From Diospyros lotus (lineage: Eukaryota; Streptophyta; Magnoliopsida; Ericales; Ebenaceae), in contig NC_068347.1 of the NCBI RefSeq assembly GCF_014633365.1, positions 15,274,433 to 15,338,432 on the forward strand: a stretch of 64,000 nt of DNA, read 5' to 3'. Each line of letters opens with the position of its first letter. Position 1 is the first letter of the stretch. Shown here piece by piece: positions 12,035-23,690 of this stretch. The notes beneath the pieces were generated by a model, which worked only from the letters and a program-made list of their open reading frames with translations, was not told where the DNA came from and searched no databases. A program made the translations under genes and the position numbers.

Positions 12035-12400
12035 TTTCAACAAAAGGTATGCCCATAAGGCATAATATATGCTTTTTGCTTTTCCTTTTATCATGACAAC
12101 TAATCTTCCTCTTTGCAAAGCAACCACTTGTCTCCCCCAACTTAGGGCATAGGAATGGAACCGCGATATTTCTATTTGTTGTCGTTGTCATGATAGAGGA
12201 CCGATAGCAGATGCGCCTTATGGTGAATCATTCCCTACTTCGAGGTAAAGCATTATTTAAACTAGATTCTTCCATCATCTTTTCTTAAACCTCTATGGTT
12301 TGACAGAGTTTGGATGAATCAGATAGTTAAGTGCTAGGTACTCCTAATCTTGCCGCTTATATTCTGAATAAATGCATACATCAACTACATACTAGGAAGC
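12035..12400. other. No recognised feature
   Basis: Moderately AT-rich sequence between two LTR remnants. No ORF of note and no clear repeat. It may be old flanking DNA. Confidence 0.3.
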
Positions 12401-15400
12401 TGTGAGAAATAGTACATACCCAAGATGGAGGGTGAATTGGGTTTTCAAAGATTTTTCTAGATTTTAAAGAATCTTTGAATAAAACAATTTGGACTTTTTC
12501 CAAACTAATGATTAAAATATTTCCTTAACAAAAAATGATAAGAATAAAATAAATTAAACGCAAAAAGATTGATTCTTTAAGTTTTAGAAAGCTTTTGTTG
12601 AAGTATTAAAACTAATTTCTAACTTTGCAGAAAAATAACTTTTCCTGAAATTAAAATGAAAAGTGCATAAGTAAAAGAAAGTAAGAGACAATTCAGCACA
12701 CAAAGAATTTTATAGTGGTTCAGCTCATCTAGCATACTTCACTGCCTTGAGTCCTCTCCAAGGATTTAATAAACTACTATAGCTTTTACAGATTCAGTTA
12801 TAACCTCAGCTTTTCACAGGTGAAGCTATAAACTTTACTTTTCACAGGCTCAACAATAACCAAATACACAGCTTTTGCAAGGATTAGTTGAAATCTCTTT
12901 ACACTATGCTTTTTACGGGCTTAAATGCTAACCCGATAAAAGGATAAGAGAGGTTTACAATTTAAACACTTTGAGAAGTTTTTACAAGATTTATAACAAA
13001 TAACAAGATTAGCTTCTTACAAAGAAAAGAGAGATAGAAAAAATGTAAATAATATAAAGAATATAAGTATGCCTCCTCTCTTTTTCTAATTGAAGATGAA
13101 AGCATGAGGTATCACCTTAGCTCAAAATAGCATGAGGAAGTATTAGAACAACATCCTTGTTCTTTATCTTAAACTCTTTTTATAGTTATTGTCAAAATAA
13201 TGATATCTGTAATCACTATCTTCTTTTTTTCATAAAATAATCATTAGAATATTAAAAAATCAAGATAATTGATTGAGGTAAAATTTAGAGCTATTTTGAA
13301 GTTTTAATGATAAATCTGTGCATTAAAAGCAGTTACAAGGGTTAGTTCAACAGCGAGTTTAGTGGCTCTATTTTTCAACTTTAACACAAAATTAATTGAC
13401 TAACTTTGGTCCTTACTCGAGTAAAGATGCTCATTAGTCGACTATCAGAGATCATTATATCGACTAACTTTTGACTGCACTCGAGTAGACTCAGCAAATA
13501 CTCAAGTAGATAGAGATGCATAACATACTCGATTATTTCTAGGGGTGAGCAATCGGTTATAACCGAACCGAACCGGCCAAAAATTGTGAACCAAACCGAA
13601 CCGAACCAAAAGCAATAACCGAACTGAACTGACTGACTAATCTCAACAAACCGAACTAACCGAAACCGAATTAACCGAAATCTAAACCGTGCTACCCGAA
13701 CCGAACCGAATACCCGAACTAAAACACAAAATAACCAAGAAAACAGCCTTGCTGTTGCTACCAGCGATTCCGATGATCAGAACCGATCATCGAATTCCCC
13801 TAACCACGATGACCCACATACCCAAAAATTAAAAGCATCTAATGGTTGGATTTTAGTAGATCTAAGTTTCAAAGTTTCAATGTAAAAGAGAAGCAGTCGG
13901 AAAACTTACCGAAAAATCATCGGCGTCGTCTTCGTCTTCATCTCCGGACTTCATCTTCTTCTTCGCCATTGGTGACGGCGACAGATGGTGGAGGGAGAGA
14001 GAAGAGATGAAGACGAAGAGCCTACGGCCAGTGCTGATCTATGAAACAACGAAGAGCCTTCGTCTTCACCATTGCAAGATCTGTGGGCGGCCAGTGCTGA
14101 TCTACGAAGCATCAAAGAGGCAAGAGCCTTCGTCTTCGCCATCGCCAAATCTGTGAAGACTCGAACTCGAAGAGAGTCTTCGTCTTTGCCATTGCCAGAA
14201 CTCGAAGACTCGAACTCGAAGAGAATCTTCATCTTCGCTAATTGCCATCGCCAGAACTCAAAGAGAAGAGAAGATGTGAGAGAGAGAAGAACGAAGAGAA
14301 GACCAAATGGGGTGTCGCGCCTACGTGCATGAGAGGGGGGGCGGTCAGTTTGATCCGCGGGGGGGGGGGGGGTTCAGTTCGCCTATTTTCTACATATAAC
14401 CGAACCGCTTTTTATGAAAAATCGAACCGAACCGACCGAACTTTTCGGTTCGGTTCGGTTTAACCGAACTTTTGCTCACCCCTAATTATCTCTCAATATT
14501 AGTCAATTGACCATCAACTTAAACTCGATTGCTCATGAAAAATACTCGATTAAAACCTGATATCATTGTTCAAATACAATTTCTCAACTATGGAATCGAC
14601 ATACGTGACTAGTACAAGCATTTACTTGATTATGCTTAATTCTTAATCGATTAAAAAAGGTACAACGCTCGACTATGACCTTGATCACTTGATTGCTTTT
14701 GATATAGTCGAAACTTACAATAAATACTCGATTACTAAGATCATTTATTCGAGTGATATTCAAACATACTCAATTTATTCTATACCTTACTCAACTATCA
14801 TTCGATTAACATATATAATGTTTTGAATATCATAAAAACAATATATGAGATATCATAAACATTAAGCTTGACTATAAAACTCAATTTTCTCATCAACATC
14901 TAAATAATATAAACCTTAAACTCAAACAAACACAAGTGTTATTTGTGAAAGTTAGTTAAAACTAACTGTATAAATATATTCACTTGGATATATAGAAAGG
15001 CTTAGAAGATAAATGAAATATTCTTAAGGCACATGACTTTGATAGCAAGTTGAGAACAATATATGTTACTCAACTAAAAGGTTTCTCTTTTCTAGATTCA
15101 AATGAAAATCATTCTATTAGGCTATTTACTACAGATGCATCGATATAACTTTATGAAATATACTCACATGAAATATTCATAAGTCAAATAACTCACCATT
15201 ACTTAACTGAAATAAAACACATAAAACATTGCAAATATGTTAAGTATAAAATATGTTACTTAACAACAAAACACAACATATAACACAAAGATACTCTAAC
15301 TTGAGCATCATGATGACTCATTTATATTTATCCAAACAAGAACACAAATAAGTTTAACAAAACATATATGACTTCTATCATATGAGCTCTTAGCCATCAT

Positions 15401-16480
15401 ACATAAACATTACTAATACATACTTTGAGTAATTCTTGAAAGATAGCTATTTCAGAATTCTATTACTCAAATGCATCGAACCTAAACATGAGTAACACTA
15501 GAGAGTATTGTTTGGAAAACATACAACATTTAAGTTATTTCAAGAATTGTTCTAACTATATCTAAATGCTTTAGATAATACCACTTAATTGCATCTACAT
15601 TCTTACTTAATGACTAACCATTACTCGAATATCAGTCTGAGAAGATGGATTTTTAGCAGTTTAACCAAATACTGCTTGAAATCAACAATCCTATATTCAA
15701 CTAATAAAATCTCAATTGTTCTTGCATTAAATTTTTAGAACATTGAGAACCTTAAGAATACGATATCAAATATCAAATAGATAACTTAAGCTTTAGCAAA
15801 GATGTCGGATAGTTATGCAACAATTAAAGCACATTGCTCTTTGAGTTTAGCAATGCTTCAACATATTTTGAATACTTAAGATATTTTTCAACCTTAAGTT
15901 TACTCAAGCATCATGAGGTCCACATGACACCCATGTAATATAGATACTTAAGATATTTAAGCATATTGACAAATAAGAAACAAAACAAACTTGATCACAA
16001 ATAAATATATTAAGATTTTTAACACAATCTTAACATAAAGGATAAGGCAACTCAAATTCTGTATATCAAAAACTCAAGTACTATCACTTGAGTATATGAT
16101 CATTTACTAAAAAAACTTGATGCTTAACCCCAAAACATTTGATATGAAATATAGAATACATTATTCTTATACTTTGAGCAATGTTGCCACATAGAACACT
16201 TATATTATGAGCACCACAAAATACTCATGCAATATCTTTAGGATGCCCACAAAGAGAACATAGTAAAAGATATATCAATAAAGTATATGGCTAAAACAAG
16301 TTTAACTCATACAAGAAGATTAATAGAGAAATCATACTAAAGGATAAAACCTATCAAGGTTCATTGACCTTAAATATTCTCAAGGCAACCTCAACATATA
16401 TTCTATAAATATAGACTTACCATATTCTTAACCAATATTCTAAATAAGAATAAAATAATTTCTATATATACAAGAATGCC
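12401..16480 (-). mobile_element. Minus-strand SIRE-like copia remnant
   Basis: Read on the minus strand it ends ATTCACCCTCCATCTTGGGT then TATTTCTCACA at 12401, matching the SIRE-type LTR terminus. The part at about 12690-12960 has the TATAAAATTC and GCTGAACCACTATA phrases of such LTRs. From 13260 on there are many short CTCGATT/GTCGACT phrases and then sequence matching the complement of 3894-5030. No gag or pol frame survives. The hAT-like element at 13540-14484 is inserted in it. The right boundary is approximate. Confidence 0.45.
13540..14484. mobile_element. Non-autonomous hAT-like transposon with gene-like core
   Basis: Terminal inverted repeats TAGGGGTGAGCAA (13540-13552) and TTGCTCACCCCTA (14472-14484) are flanked by an 8-bp duplication, ATTATTTC (13532-13539) against ATTATCTC (14485-14492), as expected for hAT. 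Subterminal regions are dense in CGGTTCGGTT/AACCGAACCG. The centre (about 13740-14340) is GC-richer, with repeated GAAGACGAAGAGCC phrases and short open frames on both strands. It encodes no transposase, so the core may be captured host sequence. A run of about 15 G lies near 14360. Confidence 0.8.
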
Positions 16481-16800
16481 TTATGTCAACCTAGAAGGTC
16501 ACCGAAGACTTAACCGAATACGTGCGTGAATGCTTGGAAGGCCCATCCATGAATACCTGTTGATAGGAGGCTCAAGGATCAATGTGGGGCGCATATGGGA
16601 GCAAGCTGACACGCTGGGTGTAGCATGGGCTGCGTGTGGGCAAGCTGGAGTGTGCATGGGAGCAATATGGTTGTGCTTGGGGCACGACATAGATGTGGCT
16701 GGCGTGCTGAGAGGCGTGTGCGGCCGCATATAGGCACGACATGCACGTGTGTGGGGCGCATTAGGCGCAATTGTGTGGGGTGTTGGGCTTTGCTTTCTCT
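16481..16800. other. GC-rich island, no recognised gene
   Basis: About 300 bases rich in GTGTGGG and GCATGGG phrases, far more GC-rich than either flank, open in several frames on both strands. No protein motif was recognised. It could be captured exon sequence inside the flanking repeat or a spacer of a larger transposon. Confidence 0.3.
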
Positions 16801-16859
16801 TTCCTCCTTTCTTATATTATATATTTGATATTTTTGATATATTTGACTTTTTTTTCTTG

Positions 16860-17541
16860 ACTTCAAAAATTTTTAATGAATATTAAAAATATTATTTTAT
16901 TAAAATTTTTAAAAATAATATTTTTTATGAAAATTAAAAATTATCAAATTTTAAATATTATTTTACAATATTTCTAATTAATATTGACACCAAAAGTTTG
17001 GCACCAATATTTTATAACAAAATATCTTAATATTAAATAAAAGTCAAATTTCTTAAGTTTTTGTTGTTAAATAGGAAACTTAACTTTTTGGGTGAAATCA
17101 AAATAACAAAAGCAGAATAAATTTTTTTAAGGAAGGAGTTGATGGAGGGAAATTTTTAAAAAAAATTATAAATCGTTAAAATTTAAATTTTATTTTATTA
17201 ATTTTCAAGATATCTAATTAATATTGGCACAAAAAAATTGACGTCAATATTTTATGACAAAATATTATAACAAAAGTCAAATTTCTTAGGTTTTATTTTT
17301 AAATAGGAAACTTAATATTTTGTGTCAAATCAAAACAACAAAGGTGAAATAAAATTTTTAAAAAAGGGAAAGGATGGAAGGAAATTTTTAAGGAAAATTA
17401 AATTATCCAAAAGCTAAATATTATTTTATTTTTTAATTTTTTAGTGTTTCTTTTATAATTTATTAATATGTTTGTCAAGATATCTAATTAATATTGGGGT
17501 TAAATATTTTATGACAAAATATTATAACAAAATATTTTTAT
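16860..17541. repeat. AT-rich imperfect tandem repeat, about 240-270-bp unit x3
   Basis: The landmark TCTAATTAATATTG occurs at about 16973, 17212 and 17482. Each is followed by TTATGACAAAATATTATAAC-like and AATAGGAAACTTAA-like phrases in the same order. Units are diverged and partly deleted. There is no coding potential. Confidence 0.55.
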
Positions 17542-18093
17542 CACTACATGTCTTTTGTTTTTTTTTTATTTTGAAAAAATATTTTTAATTTTTTTGTCAC
17601 TAGATTATTATTTTTTATGCCTAATATGAAGTATTTTTATGAAAAAAAATTAAATTCAATAAAATTATTTTTGTCACAAAATACTGAATTTCTTGTGACA
17701 TATATATATTTTTTATAATACTATGTTGTGATAAACTATTTTTGTTATAAAAATTATTACATATTGTGACTGAAATTTTATAATTACATCCTATATGATT
17801 AAATACTATGACCAAATTTTTTGTGACAAAATTATTTTGTCATATTATGTAAGTGGAATTGGTGCCAAAAATTTGGTGTCAACTTGATGTGACAAAATTT
17901 TGTAACAAAAATTATTTTGTCATTATAAATTAATACTTCACTATATTATGACAAAATATTATTTGTCACAACTTACTCACTTTTTGAATTTTGCATGAGA
18001 AAATTTTATTTTGTCACAAAAAGGATACTTTTCGTGACAAATTTTAATCTATCACAATTATTTTGTCACAATATACTAAAATTCTTGTAATAG
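17542..18093. mobile_element. CACTA-like transposon end with TTTTGTCAC subterminal repeats
   Basis: More than ten copies of TTTTGTCAC or GTGACAAAAT occur in both orientations. The right end CTTGTAATAG (18084-18093) is a decayed inverse of the CACTACAAG terminus of CACTA elements. CACTACATG at 17542 may be the opposite end. No 3-bp duplication matches, so the full extent is uncertain and the tandem repeat to the left may belong to it. Confidence 0.45.
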
Positions 18094-19479
18094 AAAAGAT
18101 CTATCACCCTCATCATCACTGATGAGGTGAATGTCCCATGTGGTTTATTATTTGTGCGACGGGAAAGTCCTTGGCCAAAACAATATGATTAATCAAGAAA
18201 GTGTTTCCTGAGGTATCCTCTAATCATGTTGATAAGATCGGACATAATTGCTGAGTTTGTGAATTTATTATTCCATGACTCTCGCTCGATCTGGACGTTA
18301 GGTGACAAAATGATTGTATTACACGATAATCATAAACTATAATTGGCTCACTTAAAGTTAGACTTCATTGCCTTCTATATTGTGTTGGATTGTTGCTAGG
18401 CGCTTTCCAGGACCTTTCAGATCGACACCAGAATATGGAGAGATTCTTGTGATGCGTTAAGGTGTTTCGATTGGTGCTAAACATATTTTGGTGCTATCTG
18501 TTTATTAGCGAGCAGTGAACCTAGAAAGTCCCACACCATATAACATGGCATCTGGTATCGATATTGTGCATTTGTTGTGTCTTAATTATCATCAATAGTT
18601 TTGGATATATCAATAAGAGTTAATGTTGGGATTCATTAAAAGGCAATGAATCAATTGTGATTTCTTCAAAAATAACACTGAGAGTCGATTGCCTCAACAA
18701 ACAGGTAATCGACTAGCTTAGAGATGGGAGTTGACTCCCAGTGTCGCCTTAGCCAAGGTTAGTGCCTTACACATGGCACAAAATTAGAAGGAATGGTGGA
18801 GACAAATGGTGAAGTGAAATTGGAGGGGAGAAATTGATAGAAAAGGTTGTACGCTTAGCTTCTGCTTTTTTGTAATTTCTAGTTCTGCTACTAGAAATTT
18901 AAAAAGTGTAAAAGTTACGTGTGTGGAAAATTTTGAAAAGTCTGAGGAGACACACAGGTGCTGGCGAACCAACGTCATCATGCTAGTATGAGATGAGGAC
19001 CGCAACGTGGTACCAGGTAGCTTTCTAAATGTGGACAGACTAGGGCCACCTTGACTTGAGGTGGAATCAGTCTCAGTGTAGAAACAATTTCTGCACCCAC
19101 CTGACATTGGGTTACAAGTATGTGATTTATTGTAATTCATATGATAAAATATCATGTTATTTTAAATACCCAAACTATATATGGTGTGTATATTTATGGC
19201 TTCTATTGTGTATGTCTAATGTGCAAAATTTTTAAATTTACCTACACTACTATACAAGTATTCCAACATCCTTATCCCCCATTGATGCTTATAAATAGCC
19301 TCAAACTCTTCAGTTTTGGGGACACACAAGTCCAGATGAGTAATGCACGCCTAGGTCAAACAACAATCGTAAAGCAATACTCCTCTCATCAAATTTTCCC
19401 TGCATGGCATTTCTACATCTTATATTGCATGACCACTTCATCTAACTTAAGTACCTAAGGACCCACACGTAAGAAATCC
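18094..19479. other. No recognised gene; possible Tat-like LTR body
   Basis: ORFs here (18784-19155 on minus, 19141-19458 on plus) show no domain and no family resemblance. Since 19480-21330 is a Tat-like LTR end on the plus strand, part of this stretch may be the rest of that LTR, but I found no start. Confidence 0.25.
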
Positions 19480-19604
19480 CCATTTGCCTTTGTCTGCTTT
19501 TTGTTTTGCAGACCCACTTGTAAGATGAAAGCTCTCCCGCCATTTCTCAACAACTCTAATTCTCCAGCAAATCAAGCATCTTCCAAGCTAGTGGACGAGG
19601 TCTA

Positions 19605-21152
19605 TGTAACATATCGTTATTTTAGAAAATAATAGTAATTAATTTATGTATTTGAGATCATTTATTTATGATTTATTGAAAATTTGTAACATTTTGGAAT
19701 TTAATGGGGGACATTAAATTTTGAATAGGAAGTGATTGAAAGTTTTTGAAAATTTTGAGATTTAAGTATAAGGTTGGAATTTGGGAGTTTCTTTAATATA
19801 AAATTAATTGTTGCAAAAAATATAATTAAAGGGTCTTATAGCTTAGTGGTTATTTATATACAAAAAAGCTGATAGGTTAGGGTTTGATCCTCCATGGGAG
19901 CAAGGATGGATTTTGCCTTGAACAAGGCTCCCACTTAATGCATTATTATATTCTTTATCTACAAACACATCTCCTTAAAGGCTACCACCCAATGCATTAT
20001 TTTATTCCTTTGTTACACATCTCCTTAATTCATGACATTGCTACTCTACTTTTGCAAGATTCCCACTTTAAATCAAGGGTAGAAAATTAAAGAAAGTTTA
20101 TAAATTAAAAGTAAGGCCACGATTTTTAGGAGGAAGATATGGGACATATGACATTTTAATTATGGCTAAAATGTGTGTAAAATTTGCTATAAATGGTGAA
20201 GAACAAGTAGAGGAGAAATTAGCAAGGAGAAAACGAGTGTGAATTTAAGAAGAAATTAAAAGAAAGAAAGCAGTTAAAGTTAATGAGCAAAGTAAGTAAG
20301 ATATGTATGGTATTAAATAAATTTGGGTTTAGTGGTACTTATTTAAATAGTTCTTTTTACTTATTGTGTTTAATTTTGTTAGAGAAATTTTGAGGCCCGA
20401 CGTTGGTGATTCTAATGGCTTAGAGGAATTTGTCAAGAAAGGTCATAGACATTGTTGTGGTTAAGATTAATATGTTATTTGTGCAAATTGCATTGTCATG
20501 ACTTGCATATGATGATAGATGAGTGCCTAGACATGAGACTATGGATTTTGAGGACGAAACAGAATTTGTGTTAGGGTCTATAGAAATTCATATGGAGCCA
20601 CCAAGAGTCTTGGATGGATAAGGTGGACGGGTCTTAGATATTGTCATGAGTTACAATTTGTTATTTTTACTGGGTTTTAAGACTTACCTCTTATCACTAA
20701 CCACATAGGTGGCTCAGACCTTAGTAAAGGAAAAATGGTGGTAGTGGACAGTTCTTCGGTGGACGTGGTTAACTAGTTGTAAAAAGATTTTTATTATACT
20801 ACGAGTATTACAAGTATTTTATTTTCCTAGTTTTGTATTAAATATGTGCGTGACAAACGAGATTTTAAGATTGGAAACAAGACTTAGAGTAATTTTATGA
20901 AAATTAATTTTTATTGAAATTCCATTCCCAAGTCCTTGTAAAATGTGTAGCCCGATCGAGAATTGAGAGCTCTTTGCTACCTATTTTTCTTTTGGAACCC
21001 AAGTTCTCGATGGGTGAAAATGGCGAAACCTGGTTCTCACCTAAGACTTCCTAACTTGTTGGGGGTATAACTGACCTTCAAATTTAACCAATGGCCGAGA
21101 TTGTAACCATGGATTATAGTGACACCCCGAATGTGGGACCGAGGGTGTCACA
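19605..21152 (+). repeat. Solo LTR (1548 bp) with perfect 5-bp duplication
   Basis: Begins TGTAACATATCG and ends GAGGGTGTCACA. It is flanked by perfect 5-bp duplications GTCTA at 19600-19604 and 21153-21157. No coding region or primer site is present inside, so it is a recombination product. The 3' end contains a hairpin with arms GTGACACCC (21119-21127) and GGGTGTCAC (21143-21151). The host sequence reads straight through when the LTR is removed. Confidence 0.85.
19830..20095 (+). repeat. Possible tRNA-derived SINE or tRNA relic
   Basis: TAGCTTAGTGG (19839-19849) matches the RNA polymerase III box A consensus. GGTTTGATCCT (19881-19891) resembles box B with two mismatches. The spacing of about 40 nt is typical of a tRNA head. 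A roughly 50-bp imperfect duplication (AATGCATTATTATATTC and AATGCATTATTTTATTC) and an A-rich end near 20090 follow. It lies inside the solo LTR. No duplication of a target site was confirmed. Confidence 0.4.
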
Positions 21153-21330
21153 GTCTATCCTGGACAACTTTCTTTTCTCCCAAGTCCAACAACTAAGGTT
21201 GGAAAGCTAATGGGTGACTCAGATTCTTCCTACTACTCACTAAGATTTTTCATAACAAACAAATTTTAATTGTTGTATCTCGACAACAACAATCTTTAAT
21301 GTGGTCGTTGAATAACATAAACAAAATTGC

Positions 21331-22300
21331 TTCTATCTTTAATATAGTCACAAAATATAAATGTGTTTCTAATATTTATTCCAATATTGTGAAACGATCC
21401 CAAAACATTTCTAAAATTACAAAAATGGCTAAGAAACGAATTTTAAAAGTTTCTTGGTGTTTCGAGGTATGAAATGTCTCGAAATGTCAAAATGACATCA
21501 TTTTGGTGTTTTCGTGCATTAGAAAATCTGGCTACATGTTTGAAATTTAGGCCTGTAAAAGGATGACATGTGTCCTCTATTTCGAACTAGATTTAGATTT
21601 AAAGGACTAACTTGGATTTAACTCACATATCTTAATCCAAAAAGACCGAAGTTAGATTTTAATAGATTTCTCCCCCATTTAAATTAAAATTAAAATTTTC
21701 ATTATCTATTAATGGTGAAACTTAGGAATCCCAAAGCAAATATAAAAAATTTCAACCATTCCGAGAATAATTTAGAATATCTTGCTTCATTTAGTTTATA
21801 CAAAGAAATAACTTCTACAAGTAAGAACACCTAATAGCTAATCATTACTTTTTTCTAAATTACATTATTGATTTAAGTATTAGAGACTATATCAAGAGAC
21901 CTAATCGATCCTCATAAGATGCAATATTCAAGGAATTAGGAATTAATCTTGTAGGTGTAAATCTTAAGGTTCAACTTTTGAAACAAGGCATGGTGACCAG
22001 TTATTCCCTACACTAGGAAATGTTAGGTTTGCACACAATATATTTAATTATTTAATTATATATACATATTATATTATATAAATACATAATATTTTTGGTA
22101 TTATGAAATTTGTGAATTAAATGAATTCTTAAAATACTTTCCATACGTTTTATTTAAAAATAAAAATTAATTTTATTAATAATATTTAAATTAATTATCT
22201 TCAAATAAAAATAAAAATAATTTTACGACTGTACTAAAATTTATTTTTATTTAAAAAATAAAAAAATAAACAGGGCAAGTATACTTCCCTAGTTAGAAAT
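21331..22300. other. AT-rich upstream flank of ADA2
   Basis: No ORF or clear transposon. Strongly AT-rich blocks lie at 22030-22290. This is presumably distal promoter sequence of ADA2. No single TATA box stands out, because many AT-rich matches exist. Confidence 0.35.
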
Positions 22301-22626
22301 AATTAAAAAATGAATATGCGGATAAATATTTCCAGTTTCTACTCCGTTAATTCATGGCGCCCTTCTCCTTCGTCGGTTACCGGAGACATGCGACCTTCGT
22401 GTAGCAACAGCTTCGGAATCTCATCCCTCCGATGCTTCAGTGCGACTGTCTCGTTCTTCTCTGAACAAAAACTCAGTAATTTTGACGAGCTTGTCCTGAA
22501 ATTAGCGAGAAGAGGCTTAGACAGTTGCTGTTCTTGGTGCAAAGGAGCCCCTGCAGAGTTTTCTAAAACCCTAGCCCCTAAATTGAACCAAATTAGGGGT
22601 TTGCGTAAAACGTTCCGTACAATTCG
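22301..22626 (+). promoter_or_regulatory. Proximal promoter and 5' leader of ADA2
   Basis: Base composition shifts from AT-rich to balanced at about 22330, as in a plant 5' UTR. A telo-box-like AAACCCTAG lies at 22566-22574, a motif common near the start of plant housekeeping and translation-related genes. A 159-codon frame from 22310 overlaps the ADA2 start in another frame. It could act as an upstream ORF if transcription starts before 22310, but it is not likely to encode a conserved protein. Confidence 0.45.
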
Positions 22627-22679
22627 ATGGGTCGTTCTCGTGCAGTCCCTCAGCCCGCCGACGAAGATCCTACCCAAAG
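22627..22679 (+). CDS. ADA2: ADA2 exon 1 (N-terminus of transcriptional adaptor ADA2)
   Basis: ATG at 22627 opens MGRSRAVPQPADEDPTQ, the N-terminal signature of plant ADA2 proteins (MGRSR followed by an acidic DEDPTQ). The exon ends with AG at 22678-22679 before donor GTTTGG, leaving a two-base split codon. Joined to exon 2 it reads ...PTQ-S-RSKRKR. ADA2 is the adaptor that binds the acetyltransferase GCN5 in the nuclear SAGA complex and stimulates histone H3 acetylation. The exon is only 53 bp and is separated from exon 2 by about 38 kb. Identification rests on the exon 1-3 join with matching phases. I cannot exclude that a nearby alternative donor is used. Confidence 0.8.
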
Positions 22680-23690
22680 GTTTGGATTTCAAATCACTTT
22701 GTACTGGTAGTTTAGATATGGCTTCCAATTTGAGAAGTTATGACGATGTAAAAAGAAGTAGTTGCTTGAAAGTTGATTCCAAGGATTGATCCCTTTTTCT
22801 GCCGCTTTGGTTTCTCAATCTACACAAACAGAGCGACATTTTTCATGCATGTACTTCTTTCGAGCTCACGTGCTATTTTCTTGCGGTATTCTTTCTTGAG
22901 TTTATCTTTCTGCTATTTATTCATGGTTTATTTTTTTTTTTTAATATGGGAAACTCAAACTTCTTGTTAGCGTTTCGCACTCTGAGCTGCTGGTTCCTAA
23001 TTCCTGTATCGTGGTTGACCATAACAATAACACATCAAGCCTGAATCTCATTAGGTGGGGCCAGTTGCATGAATTCTAGCTAGGTCTAATCATCTTTATT
23101 TAGAGCCATATGTTCCTTAAGGCCCTTTTCCATATGAAGATGATGTTGGAACTTTATCTCATATCTCTTACTAGAGGGTTGTGTCAAGAAGGGCATCTGA
23201 CATAAAATTTTGCCGCATTTTTCTTTTCCATGGATTTGTATTGTCAATGTGACTTTTAAAGGTCAATTGATATTATGAATGCCATGCCACTGAACAGAAT
23301 TTGGTTAGGATAAGGTGTAGTTGATGATGATGATAATGATGTTCTATAAGACCCTTATAGCTCACATGATGCTTAAGAGTTTCTCACCAAGTTTTTTTTA
23401 GTCTACCACTTTTACTAAAAACTTCTATTCCATGCACCCCCATCACAGCAGCCGTTACCAGTCTTCTTCCCATAAGACCAAATCCTATTAGTTGTGTCTT
23501 ACTGACCAAGATATTTTTGACATGCTCGGTGGTGGTCTTGAGGGAGAACGAACTTCGCTCTTGAGAAGATTAAAACCCCTTTCATGAAGCTGGAACTGCA
23601 GATTTCATGGCATGAGGCAGTTTGGAAGAGCAGTTGTTATGTGAACGTGATTTTTTGGGTGGTGGAATCAAAGTAAGCATTGCTGATTTC
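22680..23690 (+). other. Native 5' part of ADA2 intron 1
   Basis: T-rich intron-like sequence without a gene. A fragment at about 23045-23130 (GGTGGGGCCAGTTGCATGAA then TTCTAGCTAGGTC) resembles the minus-strand 3' end of the RTE LINE at 54500-54560, so a short LINE relic is present. A GAT-rich microsatellite lies at 23320-23342. Confidence 0.4.

Larger units (their letters stand above)
19480..21330 (+). repeat. Tat-like gypsy LTR 3' end, split by a solo LTR
   Basis: The pieces 19480-19604 and 21158-21330 together parallel 6095-6313. Both have the phrases CTCAACAACTCTA, AAGCTAGTGGAC-like, and AACAAACAAATTTTAATTGT leading into TCTCGACAACAA. The insertion at 19605-21152 separates them exactly at GTCTA. 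This is a second copy of the same LTR family in the same orientation. Confidence 0.5.

Noticed and set aside
13951..14332. ORFs on both strands as genes
   Set aside because: They lie in the core of a hAT-like non-autonomous element, overlap each other and lack a family match.
16499..16866. Proteins in the GC-rich island
   Set aside because: Several frames are open on both strands simultaneously because of base composition; none resembles a known protein.
18784..19155. 123-aa minus-strand ORF as a gene
   Set aside because: No motif, no exon-like context, surrounded by LTR-derived sequence.
22310..22789. 159-aa plus-strand ORF as a separate protein gene (and 129-aa minus-strand ORF 22339-22728)
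   Set aside because: It overlaps the ADA2 start in another frame and shows no domain. It is better read as 5' leader plus start of intron; I mention it only as a possible upstream ORF.
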